A stretch of 64,000 bases of DNA, taken from positions 186,001 through 250,000 of the forward strand of contig NZ_CABVHU010000011.1 of NCBI RefSeq assembly GCF_902497855.1, written 5' to 3'. The DNA comes from Pseudomonas fluorescens. Lineage in GTDB: Bacteria; Pseudomonadota; Gammaproteobacteria; Pseudomonadales; Pseudomonadaceae. The notes below the pieces were generated by a model. It was given only the letters and a program-made list of their open reading frames with translations. It did not search any database and had not been told where the DNA came from. Positions 16,441 through 29,155 of the stretch are shown one piece after another; positions within the stretch are counted from its first letter, which is position 1; the number at the start of each line of letters is the position of its first letter. A program made the position numbers and the translations under genes.

Positions 16441-17592
16441 ATGACATACCCCAACACCGCTACAGCCGGTTTCAAACCTTTCGGTCATTTGCAGCACCCG
16501 CGTGAAGTGATCCGCCAGTTCACCCCGAACTGGTTCGCCGCCACCATGGGCACCGGTGTGCTGGCATTGGCCCTGGCGCAATGGCCTGGTGCGAGTCCCG
16601 GCGTGCAGGGGATCGCTGAAGCCCTCTGGCTGTTCAATATCGTACTGTTCGTGGTCTTCTCAGCGCTATACGCCGCACGTTGGCTGCTGTTTTTTGATGA
16701 GGCGCGGCGGATTTTCGGTCATTCAACCGTGTCGATGTTCTTCGGCACCATCCCGATGGGCCTGGCGACCATCATCAATGGTTTTCTGGTGTTCGGTCTG
16801 TCGCGCTGGGGCGATGGCGTGATCGCTGTTGCCGAAATACTGTGGTGGCTGGACGTGGCGATGTCCGTGGCCTGTGGCGTGCTCATCCCGTACCTGATGT
16901 TCACCCGCCAGGAGCACAGCATCGATCAGATGACGGCAGTATGGTTGTTGCCGGTGGTGGCCGCCGAAGTCGCCGCCGCCAGTGGCGGGCTGTTGGCGCC
17001 GCACCTGGCGGATGCCCATTCGCAATTAGTGGTGTTGGTCGCCAGCTACGTGCTCTGGGCCTTTTCCCTGCCGGTGGCATTCAGCATCCTGACCATTTTG
17101 CTGTTGCGCATGGCCTTGCATAAACTACCCCACGAAAACATGGCCGCCTCGAGTTGGCTGGCGCTCGGTCCGATCGGCACCGGTGCGCTGGGCATGTTGC
17201 TGCTGGGCGCCGACGCGCCGGCGATCTTCGCCGCCAACGGTTTGCCTGGGGTCGGTGAAATCGCCGCCGGGTTGGGCCTGGTGGCCGGGATCACGCTGTG
17301 GGGATTTGGCCTGTGGTGGATGCTGATCGCGCTGCTGATCACCGTGCGCTACCTGCGCGCCGGGATTCCGTTCAACCTCGGCTGGTGGGGGTTTACCTTC
17401 CCCTTGGGCGTGTACGCCCTGACAACCTTGAAGCTGGCCAGTGTGTTGAACCTGTCCTTTTTCAGTCTCTTCGGCTGTGTGCTGGTGGTGTTGCTGGTGG
17501 TGATGTGGCTGATCGTCGGCAAACGGACGGTACAGGGGGCATGGAGGGGAGAGCTATTTGTCTCGCCTTGCATTACAGGATTAAAGAAATAA
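16441..17592 (+). CDS. TDT-family (TehA/SLAC1-like) transporter
   Basis: A 383-residue membrane protein with about ten helices of the tellurite-resistance/dicarboxylate transporter family. The family start FTPNWFAATMGTGVLALAL lies near residues 26-44. Later segments such as LGPIGTGALGMLLLGAD and FNLGWWGFTFPLGVYALT are also typical. Members export C4-dicarboxylates, sulfite or anions, or mediate tellurite resistance; this one cannot be assigned further. The ATG at 16441 was chosen because AGGAG precedes it at about 7 bases. An ATG at 16405 would add a weak 12-residue extension. Confidence 0.88.
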   Translation: MTYPNTATAGFKPFGHLQHPREVIRQFTPNWFAATMGTGVLALALAQWPGASPGVQGIAEALWLFNIVLFVVFSALYAARWLLFFDEARRIFGHSTVSMFFGTIPMGLATIINGFLVFGLSRWGDGVIAVAEILWWLDVAMSVACGVLIPYLMFTRQEHSIDQMTAVWLLPVVAAEVAAASGGLLAPHLADAHSQLVVLVASYVLWAFSLPVAFSILTILLLRMALHKLPHENMAASSWLALGPIGTGALGMLLLGADAPAIFAANGLPGVGEIAAGLGLVAGITLWGFGLWWMLIALLITVRYLRAGIPFNLGWWGFTFPLGVYALTTLKLASVLNLSFFSLFGCVLVVLLVVMWLIVGKRTVQGAWRGELFVSPCITGLKK

Positions 17593-17687
17593 CCGCCCAG
17601 GATTAGGTAATGTGTGGCCTGGATCGACGTTCGGCATTCCAATCAACGTATCCACGCCACTCTCTACCAAAATCAGGGACACGGAAG

Positions 17688-19562
17688 ATGAGTCATCCCT
17701 CACAGTTCACCTTGCTTCGCACCCGGCGCTTCCTGCCGTTTTTCATCACGCAGTCGCTGGGTGCGTTCAACGACAACATCTTCAAGCAGTCGTTGATCCT
17801 CGCCATTCTGTACAAGCTGACGATCGACGGTGATCGCTCGATCTGGGTCAACCTGTGTGCACTGCTGTTCATCCTGCCGTTCTTTCTGTTCTCGGCGCTG
17901 GCCGGACAGTTCGGCGAAAAATTCGCCAAGGACGCGTTGATCCGTCTGATCAAGCTCGGGGAAATCGCCATCATGGCGGTCGGAGCGGTCGGTTTCATGT
18001 TCGATCACCTGCCGCTGATGCTGGTGGCGCTGTTTGCCATGGGTACTCACTCGGCGTTGTTCGGCCCGGTAAAATACTCGATCCTGCCCCAGGCCTTGCA
18101 CGAAGAAGAGCTGGTGGGCGGCAACGGTCTGGTGGAAATGGGCACCTTCCTGGCGATCCTCGCCGGAACCATCGGCGCCGGGATCATGATGTCGTCCAGT
18201 CATTACGCGCCCATCGTTTCCACGGCGATCATTGGCACTGCGGTCATCGGTTACCTGGCCAGCCGCAGCATCCCTCGTGCCGCGGCCGCCTCACCGCAAA
18301 TGCGCCTGAACTGGAACATTTTCAGTCAATCCTGGGCCACCCTGAAGCTGGGTCTGGGCCAAACCCCGGCCGTGTCGCGATCGATTGTCGGCAACTCATG
18401 GTTCTGGTTTGTCGGGGCGATTTATCTGACACAGATCCCCGCCTACGCCAAGGAGTGGATGCACGGCGACGAAACCGTGGTAACGCTGATTCTCACGGTG
18501 TTCTCGGTCGGTATCGCGCTCGGCTCGATGCTCTGCGAGAAACTGTCCGGGCGCAAAGTCGAAATCGGCTTGGTGCCGTTCGGCTCGTTCGGGCTGACGG
18601 TGTTCGGGTTACTGTTGTGGTGGCATTCCGGCGGCATCCCCGGCAGCGTCGACGGCCATGGCTGGGTCGAGATCCTCGGGTTTGGCCATACCTGGCTGGT
18701 GTTGATCGATATTCTTGGCCTGGGGATGTTCGGCGGTTTCTATATAGTGCCGCTGTACGCGCTGATCCAGTCACGCACTCCCGAGAACGAGCGGGCGCGG
18801 GTGATTGCAGCCAACAACATTCTCAATGCGCTGTTCATGGTGGTCTCGGCGATTGTCTCGATCGTCTTGCTGAGCCTGGTCCAGCTGTCGATCCCGCAGC
18901 TGTTCCTGGTGGTGTCGCTGCTGAACATCGGTGTCAACGCCTACATCTTCAAGATTGTCCCCGAGTTCAGCATGCGCTTCATGATCTGGCTGCTCAGCCA
19001 TTCCATGTACCGCGTGGAGCATCGCAATCTGCAACTGATTCCCGATGAGGGCGCGGCGTTGCTGGTCTGCAATCATGTGTCTTTCGTCGATGCGTTACTG
19101 ATCGGTGGTGCGGTGCGTCGGCCGATTCGCTTTGTGATGTACTACAAGATCTACAACCTGCCGGTGCTGAATTTCATCTTTCGCACAGCGGGGACGATTC
19201 CAATCGCGGGGCGTCAGGAAGATATCCAGATTTACGAAAAAGCCTTCACGCGCATTGCTCAGTATCTGAAGGACGGTGAGCTGGTGTGCATCTTCCCTGA
19301 AGGCAAACTGACTGCCGATGGCGAGATCAATGAATTCAGGGGCGGGCTGACGCGGATTCTTGAAGAGACACCGGTGCCGGTGATTCCGCTGGCATTGCAG
19401 GGGTTGTGGGGCAGTTTTTTCAGTCGCGATCCGGACAAGGGGGTGTTTCGTCGGCTGTGGTCGCGAGTGACCCTGGTGGCGGGCCCTGCGGTGACGGTAG
19501 AGGCGGCCGAACCGGCCAGGTTGCAAGGGTTGGTGGGCGAGTTGCGCGGCGCTGTCCGTTAG
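17688..19562 (+). CDS. MFS transporter fused to a PlsC-type acyltransferase (Aas/LplT-like)
   Basis: A 624-residue two-domain protein. Residues ~1-410 form an MFS unit (SLGAFNDNIFKQSL near residue 20 is typical of LplT). Residues ~430-620 form a glycerolipid acyltransferase with HX4D box NHVSFVD (His near residue 463) and the FPEGK block near 535. This resembles LplT-Aas, which imports lysophospholipids and re-acylates them at the inner membrane. The acyl-ACP synthetase part of Aas is absent, so the acyl donor must come from elsewhere. The ATG at 17688 is preferred over upstream in-frame starts because the conserved sequence begins there. Confidence 0.9.
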   Translation: MSHPSQFTLLRTRRFLPFFITQSLGAFNDNIFKQSLILAILYKLTIDGDRSIWVNLCALLFILPFFLFSALAGQFGEKFAKDALIRLIKLGEIAIMAVGAVGFMFDHLPLMLVALFAMGTHSALFGPVKYSILPQALHEEELVGGNGLVEMGTFLAILAGTIGAGIMMSSSHYAPIVSTAIIGTAVIGYLASRSIPRAAAASPQMRLNWNIFSQSWATLKLGLGQTPAVSRSIVGNSWFWFVGAIYLTQIPAYAKEWMHGDETVVTLILTVFSVGIALGSMLCEKLSGRKVEIGLVPFGSFGLTVFGLLLWWHSGGIPGSVDGHGWVEILGFGHTWLVLIDILGLGMFGGFYIVPLYALIQSRTPENERARVIAANNILNALFMVVSAIVSIVLLSLVQLSIPQLFLVVSLLNIGVNAYIFKIVPEFSMRFMIWLLSHSMYRVEHRNLQLIPDEGAALLVCNHVSFVDALLIGGAVRRPIRFVMYYKIYNLPVLNFIFRTAGTIPIAGRQEDIQIYEKAFTRIAQYLKDGELVCIFPEGKLTADGEINEFRGGLTRILEETPVPVIPLALQGLWGSFFSRDPDKGVFRRLWSRVTLVAGPAVTVEAAEPARLQGLVGELRGAVR

Positions 19563-19597
19563 CGCCACTCAGCCAGCGCGGGTCGCCCTGGCGGCCT

Positions 19598-20524
19598 TTA
19601 CCCCGCCATCGCCAACCGGTTGCGACCTGCGCGCTTGGCCACATACAGGGCGCTATCGGCCCGTCGCAGCAAGCTATCGGCGGACTCGCCGGGCAACAGG
19701 GTCGAACAGCCGAGGCTGATTGTCAGTTCGATCGACTTGCCGTCGGCGGCGAAATCCTGCGTCTGCGCGGCAAATCGCAAGCGCTCGCCGATCATGGCTG
19801 CCGCCTCCCGGCCGGTGTTGGAAAGCAGAATCAGGAACTCTTCGCCACCAAAGCGGAACACCATGTCCACGTTGCGCAACTGGTGCTTGATCGAGCCGGC
19901 AACCGCCTTCAGCACCTCATCGCCAGCGCTGTGCCCGTGGTTGTCATTGACGTGTTTGAAGTGATCGATGTCCAGCATCAACAGCGACAAGGGTTGCAGG
20001 TGCTGGCGCGACATCTCGATTTCCCGTTGCAGGGTCTGGTCCATCGCGATGCGATTGCCGGTGTCCGTGAGCGGATCACGCAAGGCGCTTTGGGTAGCGG
20101 CGCGGTAGAGCAGGGTATTGCGCATCGGATACAACAATGCCGACAGGATCGACTCGAGGTGGCCTTGTTCCTGGTCGTTGAATGGCTGCTTGCGGCGGAA
20201 TACCAGCTGCCCCAGGTGCTCGCCCTCATGGCTGAGGCTGTAGCTGATCGCATGAGCGGCGCGCTCGCCGAACTCCAGGCGCAAGTCGCTGGCCTTGTGC
20301 TCGTAACTCAAGGCGTCCAGTGGGACCATTCGCTGGATCTCGCGAAAAAACAGCCCGAGGATGCGTTGCGGCTCAAGACTGGTTTGCAGCAGATGGCTCA
20401 GCTGCTGGCGCATTTGCGCAGGGCTGACCGACCTCTCTGGACGGGGGGGCTGTTGACCAAAGCCCAGGCGTTGCAATTTGGCGCGATCGAAGTCAATTGC
20501 GTTGGTCTGGGAAGGTGGTTTCAT
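19598..20524 (-). CDS. GGDEF diguanylate cyclase
   Basis: A 308-residue soluble protein. Its C-terminal GGDEF domain (about 145-305) has the active-site motif RFGGEEFLILL near residue 225, so it should make cyclic di-GMP. RNVD lies exactly five residues before GGEEF, the position of the inhibitory I-site, so product feedback is expected. The N-terminal ~140 residues resemble a degenerate GAF-like sensor and lack membrane helices. It converges with the MFS-acyltransferase gene. In Pseudomonas such enzymes influence biofilm and motility; the target is unknown. Confidence 0.92.
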   Translation of the reverse strand: MKPPSQTNAIDFDRAKLQRLGFGQQPPRPERSVSPAQMRQQLSHLLQTSLEPQRILGLFFREIQRMVPLDALSYEHKASDLRLEFGERAAHAISYSLSHEGEHLGQLVFRRKQPFNDQEQGHLESILSALLYPMRNTLLYRAATQSALRDPLTDTGNRIAMDQTLQREIEMSRQHLQPLSLLMLDIDHFKHVNDNHGHSAGDEVLKAVAGSIKHQLRNVDMVFRFGGEEFLILLSNTGREAAAMIGERLRFAAQTQDFAADGKSIELTISLGCSTLLPGESADSLLRRADSALYVAKRAGRNRLAMAG

Positions 20525-20887
20525 ATGGCGTGCGCCCCTGAGCAGTAAGACCGTCGTACAGGCTGGGTGAGAGCGGCTTTGGGCTGCGCGTCATACTGAT
20601 CCATCAGTCCCGTAGGACATCTCCTACAAGTCTAATCCGCTTTGCCGAAGATAAAGTAACTATCGACGTCCCGTCTGCTTTCACACTGCGTGTCTAAGCA
20701 GATTTAGAGCGAAAGTCATGCAAGAATGTTCCACTAGATTATAACGTTATAATTCAATGGCTTGAGAGTTCTCCTGGAGGGGGTGGCGCGCGATGGCGGT
20801 TGTTTGACCCGCAATCCGCTGTAGTTGCGGGGGTGTTTCAAACGCCACGACAAGGAGACTGTCGCGGCGAAAAAGCGACGCACGGTG
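20525..20887. other. Intergenic region with an orphan palindrome
   Basis: No gene is seen in these 363 bases. They hold the presumed promoter of the diguanylate cyclase, the perfect palindrome ATTATAACGTTATAAT (20738-20753), and a weak hairpin CCCGCAA/TTGCGGG (20811-20833) that may end transcription of yciK, though it lacks a clear T run. Confidence 0.5.
20738..20753. promoter_or_regulatory. 16-bp perfect palindrome of unknown role
   Basis: ATTATAACGTTATAAT is fully self-complementary and stands in an AT-rich patch with no start codon near it. It resembles a repressor box built from TTATAAC half-sites. Confidence 0.45.
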
Positions 20888-21628
20888 TTACTGGGCGTTG
20901 AACGCCTGGCCGTTGATGCCGGTGCTGTCCGGGCCCATCAGGTAGAGATAGACCGGCATGATCTCCTCCGGCGTCGGATTGTTTAGCGGGTTTTCCCCGG
21001 GGTAGGCCTGGGCACGCATGCTGGTGCGGGTGGCGCCGGGGTTGATGCTGTTGGCGCGCACCGGTGCCACGGTATCGACTTCATCGGCCAGGGTTTGCAT
21101 CAAGCCTTCGGTGGCAAATTTGGAAACCCCGTACGCACCCCAATACGCACGCCCCTTGCGGCCGACGCTGCTGGACGTGAACACCACCGAGGCGTCCTGG
21201 GACAGCTTGAGCAGCGGCAGCAGCGTACTGGTGAGCATGAACACCGCGTTGACGTTGACGTGCATGACGCGCATGAAGTTTTCACCGGACAGCTGCTCGA
21301 TCGGTGTGCGCGGGCCGATAATCGACGCGTTGTGCAGCAGGCCGTCGAGGTGGCCGAATTCGGTTTCGATCATCGCTGCCAGCTCATCGTATTGATGGGG
21401 CAGGGCGGTTTCCAGGTTGAACGGGATCACTGCGGGCTGTGGATGACCGGCGGCTTCAATTTCGTCGTAGACCTGAGTCAGATTGGCTTCGGTCTTGCCC
21501 AGCAGCAGCACGATGGCGCCGTGGGCGGCGTAGGTTTTCGCCGCGGCGGCGCCGATACCACGACCGGCACCGGTGACCAGGATGACCCGGTCCTTGAGCA
21601 GTTCGGGGCGGGCGGAATAATCAAACAT
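20888..21628 (-). CDS. yciK: Short-chain dehydrogenase YciK
   Basis: A 246-residue SDR oxidoreductase. The cofactor motif TGAGRGIG lies near residues 20-27, the NAG-equivalent HNASIIG near 99-105, and the catalytic Ser and YGVSK (Tyr and Lys) near 150-171. The sequence and its place beyond mupP and ubiG match YciK of Pseudomonas, whose physiological substrate is not established. AGAGG precedes the start. It is last of the series mtaD, ubiG, mupP, yciK on the minus strand, separated from mupP by 152 bases containing a REPIN-like repeat. Confidence 0.9.
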   Translation of the reverse strand: MFDYSARPELLKDRVILVTGAGRGIGAAAAKTYAAHGAIVLLLGKTEANLTQVYDEIEAAGHPQPAVIPFNLETALPHQYDELAAMIETEFGHLDGLLHNASIIGPRTPIEQLSGENFMRVMHVNVNAVFMLTSTLLPLLKLSQDASVVFTSSSVGRKGRAYWGAYGVSKFATEGLMQTLADEVDTVAPVRANSINPGATRTSMRAQAYPGENPLNNPTPEEIMPVYLYLMGPDSTGINGQAFNAQ

Positions 21629-21670
21629 AAAAACCTCTAAAAATAGAAATGGCCGCCGTTACACGGTCCC

Positions 21671-21770
21671 TGTAGGAGCGAGCTTGCTCGCGATGGTCGT
21701 CAACGATAACGCGTCAAGCCAGACAGCCCGCGGCGTTCTCGGGTTTTTCGCGAGCAAGCTCGCTCCTACA
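21671..21770. repeat. REPIN-like inverted repeat
   Basis: TGTAGGAGCGAGCTTGCTCG and CGAGCAAGCTCGCTCCTACA form the arms. The left inner sequence ATGGTCGTCAACGATAACGC is shared with the copy at 29025-29124, so the two come from one family. Confidence 0.92.
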
Positions 21771-21780
21771 GGGGGCAGGC

Positions 21781-22452
21781 TCAGCAGCCACAAAGGGCGC
21801 TATCAAGCACTTTGCGCAACTCCAGCGGATGATCCACCACCACATCCGCGCCCCAGTGTCGCGGGTTATCGTTCGGATGGATGTAGCCAAAGGTCACCGC
21901 CGCAGTCCTGGTGCCCGCATCGCGACCGGATTCGATATCGCGCAGGTCATCACCCACGAACAGTACGCTGGCCGGGTCCAGGTCGAGCATCTTGCAGGCG
22001 AGGATCAACGGCTCCGGGTCCGGCTTGCTGTTCTTTACATGGTCCGGGCAAATCAGCAGCGCCGAGCGCTCGGCCAGCCCCAGCCCCTGCATGATCGGCT
22101 CGGCGAACCGCAGTGGCTTGTTGGTGACCACGCCCCAGACCAGATTGGCTTTCTCGATATCGGCCAGCAGTTCGCCCATGCCGTCGAACAATTTGCTGTG
22201 AATGGCGCAACCCACGAGGTAACGCTCGAGGAACTCCAGGCGCAATGCCTCGAATTCCGGCGATTGCGGGTCCATGGCGAAAGTCGCGGCGACCATCGCC
22301 TTGGCGCCACCGGAGATTTCGTCGCGAATCTGTTTATCGTTGATCGGCGGCAAGCCGCGGTCGGCACGCATCGCCTGGCAGATGGCAATGAAGTCCGGCG
22401 CGGTGTCGAGCAGGGTGCCGTCCATGTCGAAAAGGACTGCTCTGATACGCAT
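21781..22452 (-). CDS. mupP: N-acetylmuramic acid 6-phosphate phosphatase (HAD family)
   Basis: A 223-residue HAD phosphatase. The nucleophile motif [14 protein letters not shown] lies at residues 8-21, the lysine block TNKPLRF near 110, and the Mg-binding [12 protein letters not shown] near 167. In Pseudomonas the phosphatase encoded next to ubiG is MupP, which dephosphorylates MurNAc-6-P in the anhydro-MurNAc recycling route that feeds UDP-MurNAc synthesis and underlies intrinsic fosfomycin tolerance. It begins four bases after ubiG. A general phosphoglycolate-phosphatase label would also fit the fold, but the context favours MupP. Confidence 0.9.
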   Translation of the reverse strand: MRIRAVLFDMDGTLLDTAPDFIAICQAMRADRGLPPINDKQIRDEISGGAKAMVAATFAMDPQSPEFEALRLEFLERYLVGCAIHSKLFDGMGELLADIEKANLVWGVVTNKPLRFAEPIMQGLGLAERSALLICPDHVKNSKPDPEPLILACKMLDLDPASVLFVGDDLRDIESGRDAGTRTAAVTFGYIHPNDNPRHWGADVVVDHPLELRKVLDSALCGC

Positions 22453-22456
22453 CGGC

Positions 22457-23155
22457 TTACTCCTCCCGCAGGGTCTGGATCATGTAGTTGACGTCCACGT
22501 CGGACGCGAGCTTGTAGTGTTTGGTCAGCGGATTGTAGGTCAGGCCGATGATGTCCTTGACGGTCAGCCCGGCCATGCGGCTCCAGGCACCCAGCTCGGA
22601 GGGGCGAATGAATTTCTTGAAGTCGTGGGTGCCGCGCGGCAGCAGCTTCATGATGTATTCGGCGCCGACGATGGCGAACAGGTACGCCTTCGGGTTGCGG
22701 TTGATGGTGGAGAAGAACACCTGGCCACCGGGCTTGACCATGCGGAAGCAGGCGCGGATCACCGAGGAGGGATCCGGCACGTGCTCGAGCATTTCCAGGC
22801 AAGTGACCACGTCGAACTGCTCGGGCATCTCTTCGGCCAGGGCTTCGGCGGTGATCTGCCGGTATTCGACACTCACGCCCGACTCCAGCTGATGCAGTTG
22901 CGCGACCGCCAGCGGCGCTTCGCCCATGTCGATACCCATCACGGTGGCGCCGCGCTGGGCCATGGCTTCGCTGAGAATGCCGCCACCGCAGCCGACGTCG
23001 AGGACTTTCTTGCCGGCCAGGTGGACCCGTTCGTCAATCCAGTTGACCCGCAGCGGGTTGATGTCGTGCAGCGGTTTGAATTCGCTTTCACGGTCCCACC
23101 AGCGATGGGCCAGGGCTTCGAATTTGGCGATTTCGGCGTAGTCGACGTTACTCAT
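22457..23155 (-). CDS. ubiG: Ubiquinone biosynthesis O-methyltransferase
   Basis: A 232-residue SAM-dependent methyltransferase that carries out both O-methylations in ubiquinone synthesis. The SAM-binding motif [20 protein letters not shown] lies near residues 50-69, the acidic motif VMGIDMGEA near 71-79 and [15 protein letters not shown] near 114-128. The N-terminus [19 protein letters not shown] is typical of UbiG. It lies between mtaD and mupP on the minus strand, four bases before mupP, forming an operon-like series. Confidence 0.96.
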   Translation of the reverse strand: MSNVDYAEIAKFEALAHRWWDRESEFKPLHDINPLRVNWIDERVHLAGKKVLDVGCGGGILSEAMAQRGATVMGIDMGEAPLAVAQLHQLESGVSVEYRQITAEALAEEMPEQFDVVTCLEMLEHVPDPSSVIRACFRMVKPGGQVFFSTINRNPKAYLFAIVGAEYIMKLLPRGTHDFKKFIRPSELGAWSRMAGLTVKDIIGLTYNPLTKHYKLASDVDVNYMIQTLREE

Positions 23156-23203
23156 GCTTAAGTCCTCTGAAACTTGAAAAATCCTGTTGCCCCGACCGGG
23201 GGC

Positions 23204-24538
23204 TTACGATTCGGTACGGCCGCTGATGCGCTGGCCCCAGGCCTTGGCGGTGGCACAAAGCTGGTCTTCATCCAGGCGGGTCAGGCGGCGGTCGTCGAGC
23301 AATTGCTTGCCGGCAACCCATAGGTGTTTCACGCAGTCCCGGCCAGTGGCGTATATAAGCTGCGAAACCGGGTCGTAGACCGGTTGCTGCGCCAGGCCGG
23401 AAAGGTCGAATGCGACGATGTCCGCGGCTTTGCCGACTTCCAGCGAGCCAACCTCGGCTTCGATCCCCAGCGCGCGGGCGCCGTTGAGGGTGGCCATGCG
23501 CAGCGCGCGATGGGCGTCCAGCGCGGTGGCGGAGCCGGCGACGGCCTTGGCCAGCAAGGCCGCGGTGCGGGTTTCGCCGAGCAGGTCGAGGTCATTGTTG
23601 CTCGCCGCGCCATCGGTGCCGATGGCGACATTGACGCCGGCCTGCCACAAACGTTCCACCGGGCAGAAGCCGCTGGCCAGCTTAAGGTTCGATTCCGGGC
23701 AATGGATTACGCTGGTATTGCTTTCTACCAGCAACACCAGGTCCTCATCGCTGATCTGCGTCATGTGGACCGCCTGGAAGCGCGGCCCCAGCAGGCCCAG
23801 GCGCCCGAGGCGGGCCAACGGGCGTTCGCCGTATTGCTCGACCGACTGCTGCACTTCGAAGGCGGTTTCGTGGACATGCATGTGAATCGAGGCGTCCAGT
23901 TCTTCGGCGATCACCCGGATTTTTTCCAGGTTTTCGTCGCCCACGGTGTAGGGTGCATGGGGGCCGAAGGTAATTTTGATACGCTCGTGGTGCTTGAGAT
24001 CGTTGAACAGTTCGACGCCCTGGCGAATGGCGTCGTCCGCCGTGCTGGCGCCCGGGATCGGAAAGTCGAGGATCGGAATGGCGATTTGCCCGCGAATGCC
24101 GCTCTCATGGATGCACCCGCTGGCAATCTTCGGGAAGAAATACATGTCGGAGAAGCACGTGATGCCGCCTTTGATCTGCTCGGCGATCGCCAGGTCGGTG
24201 CCGTCGCGAACGAAGGTTTCGTCTACCCATTTGGCTTCGGCCGGCCAAATGTGCTGTTCCAGCCAGGCCATCAGCGGCAGATCGTCCGCCAGGCCGCGGA
24301 ACAGCGTCATTGCGGCATGCCCGTGAGCATTGATCAGGCCAGGGCAGAGCAGCATGTCCGGCAATTCACGGATTTCGCTTGCCTCAAGCTTCAGTGCCGC
24401 GGCGCGCGGGCCGATAAAGACGATGCGCCCGTCGCGGATGCCCAGAGCGTGCTCCTTGAGGACAACACCAGCGGGTTCGACGGGTACCAGCCAGGTCGGC
24501 AGTAATAGCAGGTCGAGCGCAACGGCAGTGTTCGGCAT
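23204..24538 (-). CDS. mtaD: 5-methylthioadenosine deaminase (TRZ/ATZ-type amidohydrolase)
   Basis: A 444-residue metal-dependent amidohydrolase. Metal ligands are seen in [15 protein letters not shown] near residues 69-83, [12 protein letters not shown] near 217-228 and the aspartate of [13 protein letters not shown] near 305-317. Close relatives in Pseudomonas deaminate 5-methylthioadenosine to methylthioinosine. The methylthioinosine is then split to methylthioribose 1-phosphate, the substrate of MtnA, whose gene is divergent just 108 bases away. That pairing supports this assignment over S-adenosylhomocysteine or chlorotriazine activities. Confidence 0.9.
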   Translation of the reverse strand: MPNTAVALDLLLLPTWLVPVEPAGVVLKEHALGIRDGRIVFIGPRAAALKLEASEIRELPDMLLCPGLINAHGHAAMTLFRGLADDLPLMAWLEQHIWPAEAKWVDETFVRDGTDLAIAEQIKGGITCFSDMYFFPKIASGCIHESGIRGQIAIPILDFPIPGASTADDAIRQGVELFNDLKHHERIKITFGPHAPYTVGDENLEKIRVIAEELDASIHMHVHETAFEVQQSVEQYGERPLARLGRLGLLGPRFQAVHMTQISDEDLVLLVESNTSVIHCPESNLKLASGFCPVERLWQAGVNVAIGTDGAASNNDLDLLGETRTAALLAKAVAGSATALDAHRALRMATLNGARALGIEAEVGSLEVGKAADIVAFDLSGLAQQPVYDPVSQLIYATGRDCVKHLWVAGKQLLDDRRLTRLDEDQLCATAKAWGQRISGRTES

Positions 24539-24646
24539 CGAGGATGGGTTCCAGTGCTTTTATAAAGGATGGCGAAGTATACCCGAGCGTGTTCACGGGG
24601 GGATCGCTATAATCGGCGGCTTTTGTGTCTGAGTGCGGGGTGGGGA

Positions 24647-25723
24647 ATGCGCGATCGATTGTTGGCTGCGGAGAAGGTGAAGGCCATCGATTGGCGTGAT
24701 GGCGCCCTGTATCTGCTGGATCAACGTATTTTGCCGTTCGAGGAAACATGGATCGGCTATACCGGCGCCGCGGGTGTGGCCGAGGCCATTCGCTCGATGG
24801 TCGTGCGCGGCGCACCGGCCATTGGCATCAGTGCCGCTTATGGCGTGGTGTTGGCGGCGCGTGCCCGGTTTGCCGAAGGCGGGGACTGGCGGGCGGCGCT
24901 GGAAGAGGATTTCGCGCTGCTCGCCGATGCCCGTCCCACCGCCGTCAATCTGTTCTGGGCCCTGGGCCGCATGCGCGAACGGCTTGGGCGTCTCAAGCAT
25001 CACGCCGATCCGCTGGCGGTGCTGGAAGCGGAAGCCATTGCCATTCATGACAGTGATCGCGAAGCCAACCTGACCATGGCGCAGCTGGGGGTGGACCTGA
25101 TTCGCAAGCACCAGGGCAATGCCCAGGCGTTCCTGACCCATTGCAACACCGGAGCCCTGGCCACCGGCGGCTTCGGCACGGCGCTGGGGGTTATTCGCGG
25201 GGCGTTCATTGAAGGCATGGTCGAACGGGTATACGCCTGCGAAACCCGGCCCTGGCTGCAAGGTTCGCGCCTGACCGCGTGGGAATTGGCCAACGAGGGC
25301 ATTCCGGTCACGCTCAATGCCGACTCGGCCGCTGCCCACATCATGAAAACCAAGGGCATTACCTGGGTGATCGTGGGGGCCGACCGCATCAGCGCCAATG
25401 GCGACGTGGCCAACAAGATCGGCACCTATCAATTGGCGGTGAACGCCATGCACCACGGCGTGCGCTTCATGGTCGTGGCGCCGAGTTCGACCATCGACAT
25501 GAACCTGGCCAGCGGCGATGACATTCCGATCGAAGAGCGTGACGGCCGCGAGCTGCTGGAGGTCGGCGGTACGCGGGTCGGGGCCGATGTCGCCGCGTTC
25601 AACCCGGTGTTTGACGTGACGCCGGCAGACCTGATCGATGTGATCGTCACGGAAAAGGGCATTGTCGAGCGTCCGGATACGGCGAAAATGGCGCAGTTGA
25701 TGTGTCGCAAGCGGTTGCATTGA
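24647..25723 (+). CDS. mtnA: Methylthioribose-1-phosphate isomerase
   Basis: A 358-residue eIF2B-like isomerase of the methionine salvage pathway. Family motifs are [13 protein letters not shown] near residues 52-64, the cysteine motif [17 protein letters not shown] near 164-180 and [21 protein letters not shown] near 244-264. The ATG at 24647 is used because the conserved sequence [16 protein letters not shown] starts there; an in-frame upstream ATG at 24569 adds unconserved residues. It is divergent from mtaD, which feeds the same pathway, and precedes gyrA as in other pseudomonads. Confidence 0.95.
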   Translation: MRDRLLAAEKVKAIDWRDGALYLLDQRILPFEETWIGYTGAAGVAEAIRSMVVRGAPAIGISAAYGVVLAARARFAEGGDWRAALEEDFALLADARPTAVNLFWALGRMRERLGRLKHHADPLAVLEAEAIAIHDSDREANLTMAQLGVDLIRKHQGNAQAFLTHCNTGALATGGFGTALGVIRGAFIEGMVERVYACETRPWLQGSRLTAWELANEGIPVTLNADSAAAHIMKTKGITWVIVGADRISANGDVANKIGTYQLAVNAMHHGVRFMVVAPSSTIDMNLASGDDIPIEERDGRELLEVGGTRVGADVAAFNPVFDVTPADLIDVIVTEKGIVERPDTAKMAQLMCRKRLH

Positions 25724-25749
25724 TGGTCTGTGGTGCCTGATAAATCGCC

Positions 25750-25842
25750 TTCGCGAGCAGGCTCGCTCCCACAGTTGATCGGGGTGTTTGCGCAATTACC
25801 GGCACAACAGCGATCCAGTGTGGGAGCGAGCCTGCTCGCGAA
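25750..25842. repeat. REPIN-like inverted repeat
   Basis: TTCGCGAGCAGGCTCGCTCC and GGGAGCGAGCCTGCTCGCGAA enclose a unique core. Same arms as at 14397-14487. Confidence 0.9.
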
Positions 25843-26170
25843 GAGGCCCTGAAAGTCAACAAACAAGCCTCAATCAAGCCTGAAATCTGCATTCAACGAC
25901 TCTCTAAGCCTCTCTCGTCCCCTTCAAGCCTGTCATCGGTCAACTAACTATGCTCCATGCGCATCAGGGGGATAGGTGCGTGGCGGCTCTTGTGATAACA
26001 TCCGGCGTTTTCCGAGGCAGTCCCGCGGGGTTGTCTTCACTGCGCAGATCCATGGCATAACTCGTTGATTTGTCGTAAGTCGTTGCACGGCACTCAGCCT
26101 GCAGCGGCGAGCTTCGTTCGTCCCATATGGATGTGACGAAGTTTCACCAGAAAAAGGAATCAGGCTTCTC
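25843..26170. other. gyrA leader region
   Basis: Some 330 bases without a gene. They must hold the gyrA promoter; a TTGTGATAACAT segment at about 25992-26003 could be a -10 region but no confident pair was found. AAAAGGAA just before the start is the likely ribosome site. Confidence 0.45.
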
Positions 26171-28954
<2,784 letters not shown>

Positions 28955-28965
28955 GCGGGCAAACA

Positions 28966-28997
28966 GGGGGCGGATGAAAATTCGCCCCCTTGTTGTT
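28966..28997 (+). terminator. Intrinsic terminator after gyrA
   Basis: GGGGGCG (28966-28972) pairs with CGCCCCC (28983-28989), followed by TTGTTGTTTGT. It lies 12 bases after the gyrA stop. Confidence 0.85.
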
Positions 28998-29024
28998 TGT
29001 CCCTTTGGAAATACTGAAATCCCA

Positions 29025-29124
29025 TGTAGGAGCGAGCTTGCTCGCGATGGTCGTCAACGATAACGCAGGGCGTCTGGTGCACCCTTGCGCTCTCAGGTTT
29101 TTCGCGAGCAAGCTCGCTCCTACA
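29025..29124. repeat. REPIN-like inverted repeat
   Basis: Arms TGTAGGAGCGAGCTTGCTCG and CGAGCAAGCTCGCTCCTACA. The left inner sequence is the same as in the copy at 21671. It lies just upstream of serC, within its probable promoter region. Confidence 0.92.
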
Positions 29125-29155
29125 GTGTTACCACCAAATCAGAGCGAGATTGGAT

